Positions 1 through 11,658 of a stretch of 64,000 bases of DNA are shown here, piece by piece. The position numbers and the translations under genes are program-made. Below the pieces are notes generated by a model. The model ran no database searches. It saw only the letters and a list, made by a program, of their open reading frames with translations, and was not told the origin of the DNA. The DNA comes from Camillea tinctor (taxonomy: Eukaryota > Ascomycota > Sordariomycetes > Xylariales > Xylariaceae). Within the stretch, counting starts at the first letter, position 1. Every line of letters starts with the position of its first letter. The stretch is taken from assembly GCA_022578605.1 (NCBI GenBank), contig MU394075.1, positions 124,001 to 188,000 of the forward strand, in the 5' to 3' direction.

Positions 1-1171
1 ATCGACACGGGCCGGTATTACGCGGCCAAGGTGATCAACAAGAGGCTGATGGCCGGACGAGAACACATGGTTCGTACTTGATTACGACGACCACCACCAT
101 AGTAGAAGCTCATTAATCCTGCATTAGGTGCGAAACGAGATTGCGGTGCTGAAGAAGGTGTCCATGGGACACCAGAACATCCTCACCCTCGTCGACTACT
201 TCGAGACCATGAACAACCTATACCTGGTAACCGACCTGGCCCTCGGCGGCGAGCTCTTCGACCGGATCTGCCGTAAAGGCTCGTACTACGAATCCGACGC
301 TGCCGATCTGATCCGCGCCACCCTCTCCGCCGTCGCATACCTCCACGACCACGGCATCGTGCACCGTGACCTCAAGCCCGAAAACCTCCTGTTCCGTACC
401 CCCGAAGACAACGCCGATCTCCTCATCGCCGACTTTGGACTGTCGCGCATCATGGACGAGGAGCAATTCCATGTCCTGACCACCACCTGTGGCACGCCCG
501 GTTACATGGCACCCGAGATCTTCAAGAAGACGGGCCACGGCAAACCCGTCGACATATGGGCCATGGGCGTCATCACCTATTTCCTCCTCTGCGGATATAC
601 CCCCTTCGACCGCGACAGTGACTTCGAGGAGATGCAGGCCATCCTGAATGCCGATTACAGCTTCCAACCCGCTGATTACTGGCGGGGTGTTAGCGACCAT
701 GCCAAGGAGTTCATCAGCCGCTGCTTGACCGTCGACCCGAACCAGCGCATGACGGCGCACGAGGCCCTGTCGCATGCTTTCGTAGCAGGCTACAACTTGA
801 ACCCCGACGGTGATAAGGGCCAGAACCTGCTGCCTACGGTCAAGAAGAACTTCAACGCAAGGAAGACATTGCACGCCGCCATTGACACGGTCCGTGCTAT
901 CAACAAATTGAGAGAGGGCCAGGCCCAAGCTCATCTCATGGATGGGTCGCGATCGGCAGAGCCAGGCCGAGGCGCACCGCCCCTAAACAAGGACAGTGGC
1001 GTCAGTATGAAGGGCGATTCAGGATACTCCAGTAACCGCGATGGTGACGTTGCCATGGGGGGCATGGGACCGACGTCCGGCGTGCCAGCAAGTTTACGGC
1101 CGGGTAATGCTGCGAACAAAGTAGTCGAGACATCCAAAGGATTGTGGAGTTCTGGACAGCCACGACGATGA
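1..1171 (+). CDS. cmkB: Ca2+/calmodulin-dependent protein kinase, 5' truncated by window edge (CmkB-like)
   Basis: Serine/threonine kinase of the CaMK group. Exons are 1-69 and 128-1171; the 58-nt intron (GT at 70, AG at 126-127) is phase 0. The visible product is 370 residues and lacks the N-terminus with the glycine loop. The first exon holds the ATP-binding lysine in YYAAKVINK. Exon 2 carries HRDLKPEN (about residues 102-109), DFGLSR (about 125) and the activation-loop end CGTPGYMAPE (about 144-153). After the kinase domain, KKNFNARKTLHAAIDTVRAI resembles the autoinhibitory/calmodulin-binding segment of fungal CaM kinases. A Ser/Gly-rich tail follows. From memory the sequence resembles Aspergillus CmkB more than CmkA; that paralogue assignment is inference, the kinase family is certain. 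The protein would act in cytosolic calcium signalling. It is convergent with the next gene. Confidence 0.93.
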
Positions 1172-2059
1172 ATGCCATTCATTACAGACTGGTAGGGCTG
1201 CATTCTCGTTCGTTGAAGAAATCCGCCGAGCCTATTATCCTCAGATGAGCTCGGCTGAACTTTTCGACCGTTCTACATATTGAAAGCTAAGCTAGAGCAC
1301 AATCAACTTAGTGGAGGTGAAATGATACAAGCCAATTTCTTTATTTTCAAGGACGCGATCATAAACAGAGTTGGAAGTCTATTAGGTATAGCAAGCGATC
1401 TTGGCTTTAGCAAACGGACAAATCCGGTACATACACACATACGCACCAGATCAAAGACAGTGCTGTCGACTCGTGTCAAACGAATGAGATGAACTACGAA
1501 CTACGAAAATGGTGCGAAAGTAAAAAGGGAAGCACGACGTCACGAGGCCTGTTGAGAGGCCCCATCAGATATCCAGAGAGAAAAGGAAAAACCACCAAAA
1601 AAAAGGCCCGATATAGTAAAAATTATCTCGATCACTCCTGTGTTTTAAAATTAGTGGTGTACATAGTTGTACTTTGTCGTGTTACCAATATATATTCTCA
1701 ACCTGCTTGTCTCGAGGTTAGGTTAGTACACGAAGGCCTGGTGGATTAATAGATACCTACCTACATAAAAGAGGGAAGTTGACTTCAATATATGAAAATA
1801 GAAGGAAAAAGGAATACCCACAGAAAAAGACTCCAAATTGCACATACTACATCCATTTATTTCTGTTTACACCCGAGGTATAACTTGGAGACATACTAGT
1901 TCATGGGAAAGACTACCTACTTGATTAACTCAAAAGCCCATCATCCATTCCTCCCTCCCTTCCCCTCGCTTCTCATTACCACTACTCCCCCCCGACACAG
2001 CGAGGCCCGCGGGCGTACCTCTGATTTTTTTTACTCATAAACAAGTCTCGTCGCGTCCG
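1172..2059. other. Intergenic region between two convergent genes
   Basis: This 888-nt stretch lies between two 3' ends and should hold both 3' UTRs. Only short, compositionally non-coding ORFs occur. It is A-rich in places and C/T-rich near 1940-2000. No RNA gene or repeat was recognised. Confidence 0.6.
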
Positions 2060-4099
2060 TCAAACCTCCCTCACCCCAAACCCAAACATCGCATTACTCG
2101 GGACCGCCGACCCGGCCCCGTCCGCGAGCTTAGCCGCCGTCTCGGCCCCGGCGACAGGGACGCGGTACTCGAGGATTTTTCGCGGCTCCCCCTTTCCCTT
2201 CCCTTGTTCTTGCTCGCCGCCCTCCTCCTTTTCGTCGTCGTCGTCGTTGGGAGGGGCGGCAGGAGGAAGGGGGGCCGGCGGGGAGGTGGTGATGGTGGCG
2301 GGAGAGGAGGAAGTAGTGGCGGGGGCGGGGACGGGGGCAAGGCGGTGGGGAATAGGGTAGGGAAAGGGCAGGTACTCCGGCAGCAGACCTAGCTGCCGCA
2401 ACGCCGTCCCCTGGTCCCAGCTTATGTGCTCGTGGTAGAGCCGGTCGCCGCGCAGGCACACGACCGCGGTGAAGGGGAGGCGGAGGGGCTTGTGGGTTGG
2501 GGGGATGCCGGGGAGGCTTGGGGGGGTTAGCGGGGGGGTGTGACTTGGGAAGGGAAGAAGGAGGAGGAGGGGTAGGGGAAAATAAAGGGGGGAAACGTAC
2601 AGCCAGTCCACAACCCGGTCGTGCGTCAGCCTGAACACGAACTCGTCCACCACCCGGTCGATCCCCACCGTCCGGCTCACCAGCTCCAGCGCCGCGTCCG
2701 GCGGGTTCGCGAAGATGAAGCGCTCTCGGTAGAAGGCCGTCAGCGCCGCGCGGCCGATGCCCCCCGCTAGCGTGGGGACGTGGTTCACGTACGGCTCGTC
2801 GACCATGGTGGACACTAGGGTCCCCGATTAGGGTTAATGTGCATTTTATATAGGTTAAAGAATAGATGATAGGCCAGGGGGTCTTTTTATTCGGGTTTGC
2901 ATTAAAGAGGGGGGAGGGATAGGGGGAGGAAAAGGGGAATAGAAAGAAAGGGGCTTAAAGTCAAGGAAAGGGGAATACAGTAATAAAAAAGGGGGGGGAG
3001 AAGGAGGGATGACTTACTCGTCCTCTCCACCGACCGATCCGCAAACTCGTACCCCGTGTGCTCCTCCCACACCCCCTCGAGGTCGAAATACGGGCCCCCC
3101 AGCAGCGGCTTCAGGAACGCCAGGCTCCGCGTATGGGCCAGACACGCGGACGCGTAGCGGAAGTCCCGGTCCCACGGCAGCGGGGAGAAGGGCGAAGGGT
3201 ACCGGTGGGCTTGCGTGTGGGGGTAGGCAGCGGGGGACCAGGGTGTCGCCGAGGGGAGGTGCAGCAGCGCGGGCTGCGAGGCGGAGCCCAGGGCCCAGGC
3301 GGGGGAGAAGGAGATAGAGCAAGAGAGATGGCGGAGGGGATTAGAGAAGGCGGTTTGCAGGAGGGGCGTGAAGGGGGGTGGGTAGAGGGAGGGGGTTCCG
3401 AAGACTGGGGGGGTTAGTATGGATGTAGAGAATCGACGGGTGTTTATATATATATTATGTTTATATGATCTTTGGGTTTGGGGATATTTAGAAGCCACGG
3501 TAACATTCACATCTCAACACATCCAAAAAAAAAAAAAAAAAAAAAAAAGTATTACGAAAGACACGTGAAATTAGAGAGCTGGCGACAGAAAGAGAAAACC
3601 ACGAACCTATAACCCCAACCCCCTTCTCAACCCCGTCGCACTCCTCCAGCTTCCTCAACGCTTCTACCGCCGCGTCCAGCGCCCCCGCGACATCCAATCC
3701 TTCTCCCCCTTTCGTCTCCTCTCCCTCCTTACCCTCCCCTTCCCCTCCCACCGTACCGGAGAACACGAGCTGCACCACCGCGTACCCCTCCTCGGCCCAC
3801 TTCTTCTGCGGCGGCGGCTCGAGCGTCGCTGCTGGGGAGTCTTCTCCTTCTTCTTTCTCTTCTTCTTCTTCTTTCTCTGCTCCTTCTCCTTGTTGTTGTT
3901 GCTGCTTTTGTTGTCCGAGCGCTGTTGTTGTCCCTGGTGCGCCGCAGTCCGGCAGTACGAGGATGAGCCCGGGCCCGTGGCCGCGCCGCGAGAGCGGGGG
4001 CTGCAGGGTGGTGCGGATGCCGGGGAGCGAGAGGGGGAGCGGGGTGAGAGGGGCGGAGGGGAGGGCCGGGAGAGGGGGAGAGGCGCTGGCGGTGGACAT
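2060..4099 (-). CDS. Dienelactone hydrolase-like / SnoaL-like domain protein
   Basis: Four exons on the minus strand: 4099-3607, 3404-3018, 2814-2601 and 2516-2060, joined in phase to 516 residues. Donors include GTAAGT and GTACGT. The middle acceptors read through to a continuous MSTMVDEPYVNHVPTL and DWLLPGIPPTHK. The N-terminal half resembles fungal carboxymethylenebutenolidase (dienelactone hydrolase)-related proteins. The C-terminal half, from about residue 265, matches the SnoaL-like (NTF2-fold) region of the same family, with conserved RVVDEFVFRLTHDR and HEHISWDQ. No clear G-x-C-x-G nucleophile elbow is visible, so catalysis is uncertain. Residues of about 410-470 are a Pro/Ser/Asp/Glu insert. 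The start at 4099 has ATGTCCACC with good spacing; an in-frame ATG further upstream lies in non-conserved sequence. Introns 1 and 2 are about 200 nt and of low complexity, and intron 1 holds a 24-nt homopolymer. Confidence 0.82.
3525..3548. repeat. Poly(A) tract of 24 nt inside intron 1
   Basis: There are 24 consecutive A on the plus strand, hence a poly(U) tract in the intron of the minus-strand hydrolase/SnoaL gene. Such runs are polymorphic and error-prone in assemblies. Confidence 0.95.
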
Positions 4100-5196
4100 G
4101 CTGGTGAGAGATTGTCTGGGCGTGCACTTACCTGGGTTAGGTTTATGGAGGAAGGGGGGGAGAATGGATAGGGGTAGGTAGGGAGAGGGGATTTGGCTGG
4201 TTCGGGGGTTGGAGATGTGACTGGTGATTATGGTAGATATTATACGCCGCCCGGCGGATGGCAGGGTATGATGAGCACCTATGTAGATGGGGTACCCATA
4301 TGATAAGAGGAGGAGGATCTTCTGCTTACTGCGCTGCGGGGTTGCTCCGTTTGCGAACCTATATAGGAGGGGAGGGGACATGTTCTTAGTGCTGATAAGA
4401 TCGTGGAGAAGGAGTGCTTAATGTTCTATTATGGCGAAAGCGGACGCTAACTGACTTTTAGCAATAAACCCTTTTATAGCAGTCCTTGATATCAATCTAT
4501 ACAGCGTATAGCTTCAAGCTGTAAAGAACTGAAAGTTTTTATGCCTAGTCATAGAATCTATCGCCGACAATATTTTGCCATATTTTGCCAAGAATAGGAC
4601 CTAAGGCTAGTGGAAGTTCTTTCATAGAGGCATCGAAACATGATTTCACTAAATTGCCATCCCGAGGCTTATTAAATGGTATCCCAGGTTTCAGTGCTAG
4701 CTCTCATTGATGTATGTAGCTCGATTATTGAGTCTCAATATTGCTACCAAGAAACATATCGATAGTTCAGTCCTGTCGTCAAATTAGTAGTCATATGTTT
4801 ATCGAGTAATATACCTTGGAATCTCTCACGTTTCGGCAACGACGACGTTGTTGATGCTTCCAGCTATATACATTATTAACTATTATCATAGCTTAAACCA
4901 AAACATGGAACACACTAGAAAATATGCAGCGTGACTGAGAAACAATAGAGGCCCGTTGTAATGGAAATATAACACAGAGCATATATTGATATAGGAGAAT
5001 TATTTATATTGTTCATAGCAGATCCTATATAGTCATATTATTGACGAGTTCAAAATTTCTGTCATTAATAAGAGGGATGTGGCCATGTGATATAATCATG
5101 AGACATATTTTTCACCACACTTGAGTATGCCTCGATCCCGTAACGTCATGTGTGAGAGGCATTACCAATACTACAGATCTCATTCAACCCATGTAT
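4100..5196. other. AT-rich intergenic spacer
   Basis: This is the promoter side of the hydrolase/SnoaL gene and the 3' side of the UNC93-like gene. About 4400-5100 is AT-rich with many TA steps and no coding pattern. A direct repeat of ATATTTTGCCA occurs near 4570-4590. No transposon ORF survives. Repeat-induced point mutation of an old element is possible but not shown. Confidence 0.5.
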
Positions 5197-6697
5197 TTAC
5201 TTCCCATCTGAAGCATTTCCTGCTTCTAGTCCTTTCTCCACCTCGCTATCTCCTCCATGGGATGACTCGGTCACAACGCTGGTTGAAGACCCATGCTCGA
5301 TTGGATCAACATCGCGGACGACGAGCCAAGTGGGATAAATTGAAAGCACTACGTGTTATTTTGGTGTTAGCGGGTTATTTTGGTGTGTAGACACTGAAAT
5401 GGGATGGTATCGGCTTACCCAGGAGAACTGTAGTCACTCCCAGAGGGACACGACCCCCTTTCCATTTCTGCGTATTGAGGCCAAAGGCTACAGCCTGGCC
5501 AAAACTCTCTTGTCCTCTAAGAATGCCCGAGAACCGAGTGAGCTCGGCAATATTTTCTGTCTTGCTGGCTACCAGATAGTACAGCCAGTTCTGCAGTGCC
5601 TGTCGCGCAAAGTCCCACAGCAGCAATACGAAGAACCCTTCGACGAAGCCCTTGTCCTCCCAGTCGTAGACGGGTGGGTTTGCTGTGTACTTCTCTTGCA
5701 CAACCCATCCATAAACCCAGGCAATGATGTGCAAGATGATTATATACCAGAATCCGATAAATATACGTCGCTTCACCGTCAGACCCTTATAGTCAAGCAG
5801 GGTGCTCATGAGCTGGGAAGATAGTAATGTGCCAAAGTTGGAGACAAACCCAATAAGAGCCCGAGCTCTCACGCCGAAGTAATATGATTGGAAATTGCTG
5901 TTGTACTGGTTGAAATACGCGGCCCAAAAGATAGGCAGCAGAAGCAAGATGTCTTTTCTCTTGCTTGCTTTCAGGAGAGCCTTGAACTCGCCCTTGAAAG
6001 ATTTCTCGGCCTGGATGATAACTTTGGACCCGTCCGATCGATGTACCTTCTCTGGGGGAGATAATGCGAGAGCCAAAGGGGCGGCTACACACTGCAATGC
6101 GATGAACACAAGATATGTTTGATAGCCGACCTTGCCTTTCGCTTTGGCGTTAGCGTTGTTATTCAAGCCGAGCACAATGGCACCTCCAACAAGAGGTCCG
6201 CCAGTGCGAAACCATAGCCAGATATTCATATATCTTCCCCTTTTTCCCGGCTCTGGATACCCTAAAGCGACGGCGCCTTCGGTTGCCCAAAACAGACCAG
6301 CACTCAGTCCACAAGTGACGGCGCCCACCAGCACGAACCATTCGTTTCCGTAACGGTTGTTGGCGTAGAGACCCGCCGAATAGACCGGATAGCCAATAGC
6401 ACCGAGGAAAAGCGTCCAGTTCAGACCGATGCGGTTGGCTATCGGCGCGCCGAAGAGACAGAGGAAGCCCATGATGCCGAATACCAGCGCATTTGCCGCG
6501 TTGACGAGATAGGGTTCCTGTGCGCCGCCGGCCCCCAAGGCGTTCATTGCGTTCCATAACCCTGGAGCAATAAAACCGACCCCACCGATCACAAAGGCAT
6601 TGAATAGTGTGGTGTGATACCACTTATGCTGTGTCTCCAACGCTTCCGTGTGTTCCTCCGTATAGGGAGGGGGCGTTGTTTTTGTTGGGCCCGTCAT
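5197..6697 (-). CDS. UNC93-like major facilitator superfamily transporter (DUF895)
   Basis: Two exons: 6697-5419 and 5348-5197, 476 residues. The first exon alone stays open past its donor, but the stretch after VPLGVTTVLL is intron. Splicing at GTAAGC (5418) to the AG at 5350-5349 gives the expected family ending LSIYPTWLVVRD plus a polar tail. It is a multi-pass membrane protein, about 11-12 hydrophobic segments by eye. It starts with a soluble N-terminus (MTGPTKTTPPPYTEEHTE), then FNAFVIGGVGFIAPGLWNAM, the usual first membrane segment of fungal UNC93-like proteins. The loop WATEGAVALGYPEPGKRGRY is the family's conserved cytosolic motif between membrane segments. The substrate is unknown. 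The intron holds two copies of GTTATTTTGGTGT (plus strand, about 5355-5386). Confidence 0.9.
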
Positions 6698-8106
6698 CCT
6701 GCTCGCTTGGATACACAGACACGAACGATCCTTATTTGTAGATAGAATAGACTACCCACGGACTACCGAGCTTAAAGGCAATAGGTAATATCTAGGAAAT
6801 AACCGAATTTACAGCTATTATATAGTGTTCTAATGCTAGAAGCCATTTTGCCGTTGGGTATGTTAGGTCATGACCCACTCCGATGGCGACATATACGAAC
6901 CCGGTCAAGCCAAGGAGCGAGCCCGGGGGTCACCGTTCAGTTGGCTGCTCGATATTCTACAATTGGTCTTCTCATGGATAATAGGTCTTCGGCCAAAATC
7001 CACAAAATGTGGTGCTTATCAAGAGCTATACAGGGTGTGTAGAATCACGCAATGGAGATAGAGGATTTTTTCGTTTATATTTTGCCAACTTTATAGGAAC
7101 TAACCTATAGTAATTTGAGTGGACGGGGTTATTCCCAGAAGCGAGCTAGCACCGGTTGTTTAGATCTCGGCAAGATACATGAGAATGGGATAATTTTTTC
7201 TCAGAAGCAACTCTTCACGATATACCGAAAGCCACTCTCAATCTTTCCAAATTACTGGGCTGACATGAATAGATGAACTTTTAATCCTTCGTTATACAAT
7301 CAAGCTGTGGTTCGTCAGAGACAGTACCACATAGAATATTGTGGCAGCATGAACATGAACCTAAGTGCTGAAAGTATATCAGATCATCGTACTTCTTCCT
7401 TATCAAGTGGTTTCCAAACGAATGCTGGATCACTTTCAAGCACACTGGCTATCTCTAGTGTAACGTTCCCTTTGTTCGACCAACTAATACTAGGGAAACC
7501 TTTCCTCTTTAGAGAACACTCTCCACCAAAACACAAAGCCTCTGACATCACAATACGATATATAGTATCAGCTTGTGCTCTTAAAGCTGTGATCACAGTC
7601 CCATTATGATCAAGTGATTAATGTCCCGGGAATTGTAATTATTTCTATCACAAATAAATTGACTGAAGTCCTACAAGCTATTATTACTATATCTGTGCAT
7701 ATTAGACGAGTACTCTTTTTATATTTCCAGTATAAATGGCAGTCTGAGTAGGATAGATTCTATTCGTGGTTCACAGTGAGATTTAGTGACATGAAATACC
7801 GACAGATTACCTTTTCCCGAAAAGCAAAGCTCCATTAGTATACGTTTCAGGAATACACTATCATATACAGATCAGGTAATATATTGGGATCATCAGTGAA
7901 ACGTCTTAAGCCACTGGGTTCACCAGCCGTGCAATATGGACGATAAGGGTTTATGCCATAGAACATGTATGGGATGATTTATATAACTTAGTAGAATGTG
8001 AAGAATAAAATCTATATCAAGCAAGGACTCGTTTTCGAAGCTCTAGTGTGATTATTATCCAGCCAGTTTATTAGTTCTGCGCCTCAAAGGCCATATATCA
8101 CGCATC
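6698..8106. other. AT-rich intergenic region between divergent genes
   Basis: This 1.4-kb spacer separates the starts of the UNC93-like gene (-) and the ankyrin gene (+), so it must hold both promoters. One short minus-strand ORF (7596-7384, 70 codons, TLEIASVLESDPAFVWKP) has protein-like composition. It could be a leftover exon, but it has no recognisable homology and no convincing splice partners. Nothing else is seen. Confidence 0.45.
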
Positions 8107-10264
8107 ATGGCACATATCGAGGCATCAGACAAAGCCCTCCCCACGTCTTCGGCTTTACCCTTGAGGTCACTATCATTTGAGAAAAAATATGATTCATTAC
8201 CCTCCTCAGACGGCACAGGATCAGACCACGGCATTGCACAATGGCTTCAAGAGCCAGAAGAACTCACGAAACACACCGAGGATACTCTGTGCTCTAATCA
8301 GCCCAGAATTGAATGGCTGTATGAAACAAACGAGTATCGTCTATGGCATGAATCAAAAACAAGAAGCTTGCTGTGGGTATCCGGGTCACCTGAATTCGAG
8401 AGGGCCATGATTATATCCTCACTCATTTCTCATATTCGACAAGCTGAGCAAGCTCCCGTCTTGGCATTCTCTCCTCACTATACAGAAACCAACTCTGATG
8501 AATACATCTCGAGCTCCATCAAAAGCTGGATCAGTCAATTACTTCCCTACTGCAGCTTGCTTGGTCTCCTTCTTCGTTCCCTCTCTAGACTGCCCCTTGA
8601 CAACATTACAGACAACGTCCTCTGGGGAATCCTATTAGAGTCTCTCTCTTCACTTAAGCGCGTCTACTTCTTTGTCGACTCAGTTCCTGATATGCCAGAG
8701 TCCCTGCTGAGTTGCATCACTAGCCGTCTCGGAAGTCTAGTAACATTATCTCCACAAAAAGTCAAAATAATACTATTTCGTCAACCGAAAGACCAACTCG
8801 AGGATTTCCTGGAATCAATGACTCCGTTTATAACCCAGGTGGACATAAAAAACAGGATCCTAGGTTCTATAGAACCACGGGCGAGGACCATTGCTGAGAA
8901 GACTTACAAAATATTACGGACCCTCGTATATGAGGATGGCAAAGGTATGACCAGCAGCAATTCAGGGTCCCGGGTGACAGGTCCTCTTGGGCAGTTCTCT
9001 CTCCCTACCAAGCTATCAGTTGATCTATCCCAGCCTAATCCTAGCGTATTTCAATTCAGTCGAATGGAACTGATACGATCGCAACTCATACGGTTCATCA
9101 TCGACAAAAACATTGGCACCCCGGATGCTCTTCCGAAAATGTCCCTCCTTCACCAGCTATTCGGATATGTCAAGTGTAGTGTGGCGTGCCTCGAAGTTTT
9201 CTTTGAATATCGTAACCATCCGGATATCGATTTCAACCGGCGTGACTATACTGGCATGACTGTGTTTCACGCTGCTTGTGCTATGGTTGTTTTAGATGTT
9301 GCGTACATAATCCCCGGGAACCAGCATCGAACACCGTTTGAGACGTGGCATCGTGCTACCGGGCTTTTTCTAAGGATGCTAGATTATGGTGCAGACGGCC
9401 GTACTACTGACTTGAGAAAACGGAATGCTTTGGTAGACATCACTCCTTTTTTCCTCTTTTGAAGACGTATTGTAAAGGGCAGTACTTACTAATTACTTCC
9501 AGCACATACTTCTCGACAATCAATCCATGTGCGAAGATCATATCCTGGCCTTCCTCAACCGACCCCTAGCAAGACCCCTCGTCATGGCCAAGGACCGCTC
9601 AGGTGCGACCCCCCTCCAATACGCGCTCCAAAACCTCCGGCCGCGATGCTGCGAGGAGCTCCTGCGCTTGGGTGCCGATATCCTAGAGCCAGACTCGGAC
9701 GGAGCTACTGCGCTGCACCGTTTAGCCTCCCAGTGGCTTTGCTTCCAGCCCGAATATCGTTCCGGGACCATCGTAGAACCGCAGAGTGTATCCAGTACGT
9801 ACTTACCCAGGATCTTGGTGCTCTGGAGGCGGTTCCTATCTAGAGGGGGCTCTATAAACGTGCGGGACATGGGGGGAAATCCGCCTCTATTCGCTTATCT
9901 CGCTTCCAGCGGACCCCGGCTGCGGAGCGGGATGCACCAGGAGAGCGGCCATAACAGCAACAAATGCTGTCATATCGAGTACTTCGATGTTTTCTTCGAC
10001 GCGTACGACGTCGACTTGACACTGCGCAATAATAAGGGACAGACTGCCATGCACATAGTCGCAGAGCGGGCATTTCAGGAGGACATAGAACATCAGTCGG
10101 AATATGATGCGGCTTTATTCTCGTTCTTGATGGATAGGGGCTTGGATCCTTTGGCGGAGGACATCTGTGGTAAGACAAGCATAGACCTTGCTCGGAGTCT
10201 TGGTAAGGATGAGATTGTACACCTGGTAGAGGGGGTGTATGGCGATATAGCGTCTCTGGGTTAA
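8107..10264 (+). CDS. Ankyrin-repeat protein with degenerate NACHT-like nucleotide-binding region
   Basis: Exons are 8107-9432 and 9503-10264 (695 residues), joined in phase 0 by an intron with donor GTAGAC and branch TACTAAT. The N-terminal LRSLSFEKKYDSL and the following IEWLYETNEYRLW match the lead-in that precedes the P-loop in fungal NACHT-ankyrin proteins. Where those carry a G-x-P-G-A-G-K-S-T loop, this protein reads LLWVSGSPEFERAMII (about residues 88-103): the phosphate-binding GKS/T is absent. A weak Walker-B-like hydrophobic strand (RVYFFVDSVPD) follows. Ankyrin units lie from about residue 410, clearest at RSGATPLQYAL, DGATALHRLAS, KGQTAMHIVAE and CGKTSIDLARS. This is probably a STAND/NLR relative that no longer binds nucleotide, or a decaying copy; the reading frame is intact. 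The N-terminal effector region is very short. Confidence 0.75.
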
Positions 10265-10635
10265 AGAAATGACGTGTCTTAGGCATTAGACACCTAGGCA
10301 GAGATGGATCATGGTGGTATCTTTGGTTTTATTCAGATTGCAACTACTCTTACTTTCTATATGTTATCATTCTCCTAATTCATAGGCGTGTCGATGAACT
10401 TAGACCAGGAAACCCCTTTACTAAGAATGAAGTCTTTTCGAGCCTACAACACTGAGAGGGTAAAAGCATATGTAGAGCCGAGGACACAAACTGACTACAC
10501 CACCGGGTATCACCTGTTCGAGATAGGGATGAAGTGTGATGGCTAGTCATTTTCTTACTTCGATATCCGACAATATAATGACCCTTAGAAGCTTCACCCG
10601 ACAAAAACATATTACATCGTCCTCGTTGCCACTAC
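10265..10635. other. Convergent intergenic spacer
   Basis: 371 nt between two 3' ends. No features were recognised beyond presumed 3' UTRs. Confidence 0.6.
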
Positions 10636-11658
10636 CTATTTCTGTCCTGGAACCCAATCCAGCCCCTTCAGCTCACTTATAAGCGTCAGCATCTTCCCCT
10701 CCTCCACAGCCGCCTCCAAGTTCCTCAGCACCAGTAATTCCATATCCCTCTGGGTCTCGTACGTGCTCGTGCCCAGATGCGGCAGCAAAAACGCCCTATC
10801 GCTCTTCATCAGCCCCGGATGCACCTCCGGCTCCCTCTCATACACATCCAACCCCACCGCGCCCACCTGGCCCTCCTCCAGCGCCTTCACCAGCGCATCC
10901 TCGTCGACCAGCCCGCCCCGCGCCGTATTCACCACCACCACGCCCCTCTTCATCATCGCCAGCTCCCGCGCCCCGATGATGCCCCGCGTGCTCTCGTTCA
11001 GCGCCAGGTTCAAGCTCAGTATATCCGCGCGCGCGAGCAGCTCGTCCAGCGAGCCGACGTACACCGCGCCCTCCTCGCGGCCCGCGTCCAGCCGGCGGCG
11101 GTTATGGTACACGATCTCGCGCACGCCGAACGCGCGGGCCCTGCGCGCGACGGCGCGGCCGATGCCGCCCATGCCCAGGATGCCCAGGGTCTTGCCGCGC
11201 GGGTCGCGCCCCAGCCGCGCGGCGCCCTTCCAGCGGCCCTGGCGCAGCGCCGTGAGCGGCTCGTGGGCCTGCCGCAGCGCGCCGAGCATGAGGAACAGGG
11301 CCACGTCGGCGGTGGCGTCGTCGACGGCGCCGGGCGTGGCGGAGACGGCGATGCGCCGCGCCGCGCACGCCGCCACGTCGATGTTGTCGTACCCGGCGCC
11401 GTTGTGCGCGATGTACTTCCAGGACGGCGGGAGGGCCGCCACGAGCTCGGCGTCGAAGGGCCCTGTGGCCGCGACGGAGGTGTTGGAGCGGTAGCACCCG
11501 GTCACGGCGTCGTAGGCGCCGGAGCGGCAGTTGGATAGGAATTCGGCGCGCGTGCCGTGGCGGAACTCGAGGAGGGTGAATTTACGCCCGAGGGCTTGCC
11601 ACTCGGGTTCGGTGTGGGAGAGCTCCCCTATGAGGAGGATGGTGGGAGGCGGGGACAT
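10636..11658 (-). CDS. D-isomer-specific 2-hydroxyacid dehydrogenase (glyoxylate/hydroxypyruvate reductase-like)
   Basis: Single exon of 340 residues, the usual family length. NAD(P)-dependent interconversion of 2-oxoacids and D-2-hydroxyacids is expected. The Rossmann motif LGILGMGGIGRAV is at about residues 158-170. The catalytic triad is recognisable as Arg247 in NTARGG, Glu276 in YEREPE and His294 in LLPHLG. The substrate-loop motif HNGAGYDNID is at about 85-94. HNRRR after the second beta strand of the Rossmann fold (about 185-189) has several arginines, which often means NADPH preference; this is inference. No targeting peptide is seen, so it is probably cytosolic. The gene is markedly GC-rich compared with its flanks. 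It is most like fungal D-mandelate dehydrogenase or glyoxylate reductase paralogues, and the exact substrate cannot be told. Confidence 0.93.
   Translation of the reverse strand: MSPPPTILLIGELSHTEPEWQALGRKFTLLEFRHGTRAEFLSNCRSGAYDAVTGCYRSNTSVAATGPFDAELVAALPPSWKYIAHNGAGYDNIDVAACAARRIAVSATPGAVDDATADVALFLMLGALRQAHEPLTALRQGRWKGAARLGRDPRGKTLGILGMGGIGRAVARRARAFGVREIVYHNRRRLDAGREEGAVYVGSLDELLARADILSLNLALNESTRGIIGARELAMMKRGVVVVNTARGGLVDEDALVKALEEGQVGAVGLDVYEREPEVHPGLMKSDRAFLLPHLGTSTYETQRDMELLVLRNLEAAVEEGKMLTLISELKGLDWVPGQK

Noticed and set aside
218..934. 238-codon minus-strand ORF opposite the CaM kinase
   Set aside because: It is a frame shadow of the strongly conserved kinase on the plus strand and resembles no family.
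4400..5100. Possible RIP-degraded transposon
   Set aside because: AT-rich and TA-rich, but no terminal repeats, target-site duplication or transposase trace can be seen by eye.
10763..11538. Two long plus-strand ORFs (243 and 253 codons) opposite the dehydrogenase
   Set aside because: High GC content leaves antisense frames open; the residues are low-complexity Arg/Pro/His-rich, and the minus strand has a complete catalytic domain.
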